Below, piece by piece: positions 61,855 through 64,000 of a stretch of DNA of 64,000 nucleotides. Within the stretch, counting starts at the first letter, position 1; each line of letters begins with the position of its first letter. Made by a program: the position numbers and the translations under genes. The notes beneath the pieces are model-generated. The model searched no databases. It had not been told where the DNA came from and saw nothing but the letters and a program-made list of their open reading frames with translations. This stretch comes from Nageia nagi (taxonomy: Eukaryota > Pinophyta). The DNA lies in NCBI GenBank assembly GCA_050084985.1, contig JBITNC010000001.1, forward strand, positions 92,504,001 to 92,568,000, in the 5' to 3' direction.

Positions 61855-62940
61855 CAATTAAGCAAAAGGCTTGTAAGTTCAACCCATCTCAGTCACTACA
61901 ATTAAAGATGAGCTTCAAAAGTTGTTAGATTCCAAGTTCATTTATCCTATAGATTCCCCATAATGGGTGTCTAACATGGTCCTAATTAGTAAACCTAAGG
62001 TCATATCGTAATATGCTCCAATTTTAGATATCTCAATGTAGCATGTGCCAAGGATGATTTTCCTTTGCCTAACATTAACACCTTGGTTGATCACAACATT
62101 ACATGATATGAGATATTATCTCTCATTGATGGTTTTTTATGTTACAATCATATTTTGGTAGCCCCTAAAGATCAACATAATATCATATTTACTACACCAT
62201 GGGGTACATTCTATTATAAATTCATGCCCTTTGGAAAAGAGAATGTCTATGCCACTTATCAATGTACCATAACCTATATTTTTTCATGACATTATGCACA
62301 ACATTGTGGAGGATTATGTGTAGGACCTATTGGCCAAATTTAGAGTAGAGGTCAACATTGGAAAGTATTAGAGAAATTGTTTGAGTGATTAATCAAGCAT
62401 CATATTAAGTTCAATCCCAAGAAGTGTATTTTTGGTATTACATCAAGTAAGCTTTTACAATTCATTATGCCCAAGAGAGGTATAGAAGTTGATCCCAAGA
62501 AAGTGATTGTTATCACTAGCATGCCCTTGCCTCATGATGTCAAGTATTTTAGAAGTATTTAAGAAAATATTCATGTCATTAGAAGGTTCATAGCTTAGTT
62601 ATTTGATAAGTGTAAACCAATTAATGAACTCCTTAAGAAGGGTATCCATTTTGAGTAGAGTGAGGTATGTCAGGAAGCTTTTGATGGTATTAAGCAAGTT
62701 TTTCTTACTCCATCGGTGCTTATTCCTCCAAAGGATAATGTCCCCTTCCACTTATATCTTTTAGCTACTAAATTTGCTATAGAATTTATGCTAGCTCAAA
62801 ATAATGAGCAAGCTAAGCATTAAACATTTACTATCTTAGTCATACACTAGTCGATTATGAGCTTAGGTATGTTATTTCTAGAGCATATTCATTAAAATAT
62901 ATGATGAAAAAAGCATACCACAATACGTGTACCACCAAGT
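61855..62940 (+). pseudogene. Reverse transcriptase-RNase H of the Ty3/Gypsy element
   Basis: RT begins near 61870 with KACKFNPSQSLQLKMS-like sequence, then ELQKLLDSKFIYPID near 61910-61955. DDFPLPNINTLVDHN (62053-62097), LSLIDGFLCYNHILVAPKDQ near 62120-62180, TPWGTFYYKFMPFGK near 62195-62240 and ATYQ follow. The active-site box reads EDYV then a stop then DLLAKF near 62310-62335. The connection domain has HIKFNPKKCIFGI and RGIEVDPKKV near 62400-62500, and RNase H resembles VPFHLYLLATKFAIEFMLAQ near 62740-62800. At least two frameshifts and many stops. No integrase before the repeats at 63 kb. Confidence 0.68.
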
Positions 62941-63036
62941 GGATCATGTTCTTATTATAATTTGATTTAATCTTTGTATTCTTTAAAATTACACTATGAA
63001 TTGGGGTAATTCAAAATTATTCTTTTTCTTTTGTGC

Positions 63037-63110
63037 CTAGGAGTTATGTACATAAGAATGCTTGGGAATTATGTAAAAAAGAGCGCTGGGAGTTATGTAA
63101 ATAAGACTAC
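63037..63110. repeat. Tandem repeat, three units of about 25 bp
   Basis: Units ct(a/t)gg(g/a)a(g/a)ttatgtaaataaga begin at 63037, 63061 and 63086, with weaker related copies at 63146-63180 and 63240-63300. Confidence 0.6.
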
Positions 63111-63310
63111 TCAGAGTTATTTTTTTCCCTTAGAATGATCAAGAGTGATGTAAATACAGGCTTAAGAGTTATAAATTTTTATATTCCTTCATTCTTATCA
63201 ATTCCTCCTATTCATCATTTCTTTCTCTTACAATGTCAGGAATTGTAAGTACAAGTGTCTGAAAATTGTTAACACAAGTGTTTGAGAGTTGTATAAATTT
63301 AGATCCAAGA

Positions 63311-63660
63311 CATCAAATAGAGCCCACAATTTTGAGAGATGACATCATAATTTTTGATTGAAAGTAGTAGGTTCTAAAAGAGCTAGATCATCAATTTGAG
63401 AGATGATGTCATAATTTTTTACTAAAATCAATAGGTCCTAGAACAAGAATGGTAGGTGAAGATTTATGAATACATCAAAAAAAGCCTATCAATTTTGAGA
63501 GATGATGTCATAATTTTTAACTAAAATTAGTAGGTCCTATAATAAGCAATGGCAGGTGAAGATTTATGAAAACATCAAATAAAGCCCATCAATTCTGAGA
63601 GATGATGTCATAATTTTTGATAGAAATTAGCAGGTCTTAGAAGAGCTAGATCATCAACAA
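63311..63660. repeat. Tandem repeat, four units of about 78-100 bp
   Basis: Each unit has catcaa...ttgagagatgatgtcataattttt...aaaattagtaggtcct. Units start at about 63311, 63389, 63473 and 63573. The outer two units share agagctagatcatcaa while the middle two share ggtaggtgaagatttatgaa, so two variants alternate as A-B-B-A. Confidence 0.7.
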
Positions 63661-64000
63661 AGCCTATATGAAGAACATAGAACCGCTAAGCAAATTAAGA
63701 GTAATGCATAAGAAGGAACACCTAGGTCCACTTCATCTTAAGTGTTTGACCCCCAAAGCCCTATTAATGTGTCAACACCAACTCATTTCCATATACAATG
63801 GTAGTTTCTTCTTAAACTAAATTAACATAATGTTTATCAAACACCATTACTCTAAGTACTGACATCTATAGAAGAGATTATAAAGATTGTAAAGAAGTAG
63901 ATAGCAAACTGATAGAGCATAGTACCAAATTATACCCATCAATTTGCAGTCCAATATTACTCAAATAGCTACAGTGTTATCTTTAATCGCTATAAAGCTA
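63661..64000. other. Anonymous sequence at window end
   Basis: No gene or boundary recognised; the sequence runs out of the window. Confidence 0.3.

Noticed and set aside
1-64000. Organelle or bacterial origin of part of the window
   Set aside because: No organelle genes, operons or ribosome-binding patterns; retroelements run through the whole window.

Overview
This window looks like intergenic DNA from a large plant nuclear genome, most likely a gymnosperm. That placement is inference. It rests on very AT-rich sequence, wall-to-wall LTR retrotransposons with 0.9-2.3 kb LTRs, primer sites complementary to plant initiator tRNA-Met, and old copies decaying by point mutation far more than by indels. 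I see no intact host gene, no rRNA or tRNA gene and nothing organellar or prokaryotic.

Left part (1-39 kb). A plus-strand LTR (713-3027) with internal sequence on both sides is followed by a second, minus-strand LTR (3632-5590). Next comes a nest of elements proven by target-site duplications. Element A (Copia, minus, 7819-28936, TSD gattc) carries element B (Ty3/Gypsy-like, plus, 12837-26825, TSD tcctc). B carries element C (Copia, minus, 14925-24259, TSD gaggt). A also carries a 456-bp MITE-like insert (9560-10015, TSD tgctt). A itself sits in an older minus-strand gag remnant, so the nest is at least four layers deep. C is youngest: its whole gag-pol lies in one frame except for one frameshift, broken by point nonsense mutations. 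B has only gag and protease and no polymerase, so it is non-autonomous. A second copy of the 3632-5590 LTR lies at 33.6-39.1 kb, split by a 3.65-kb insert (33805-37453).

Middle (35-50 kb). Two related coding pseudogenes that I cannot name (35101-37076 plus; 41335-42540 minus) are full of in-frame stops yet nearly free of frameshifts. A minus-strand gag (46370-48536) sits between a short LTR (49096-49951) and an interspersed minisatellite field (44.2-45.2 kb).

Right part (50-64 kb). A plant mobile domain (PMD) gene relic (51909-53994) reads through 658 codons in one frame across a recognisable 109-bp GT-AG intron, with about 36 in-frame stops and no frameshift. It ends 18 bp before an LTR-like terminus (54012), which precedes a decayed plus-strand Ty3/Gypsy gag-pol (56.7-62.9 kb) and two tandem arrays (63.0-63.7 kb).

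A common theme is decay by C-to-T and G-to-A change: stops fall where Gln, Arg or Trp would be expected, zinc-knuckle Cys codons have become Tyr, and LTR pairs differ mainly by transitions. The PMD gene and the unnamed family are the most interesting content.
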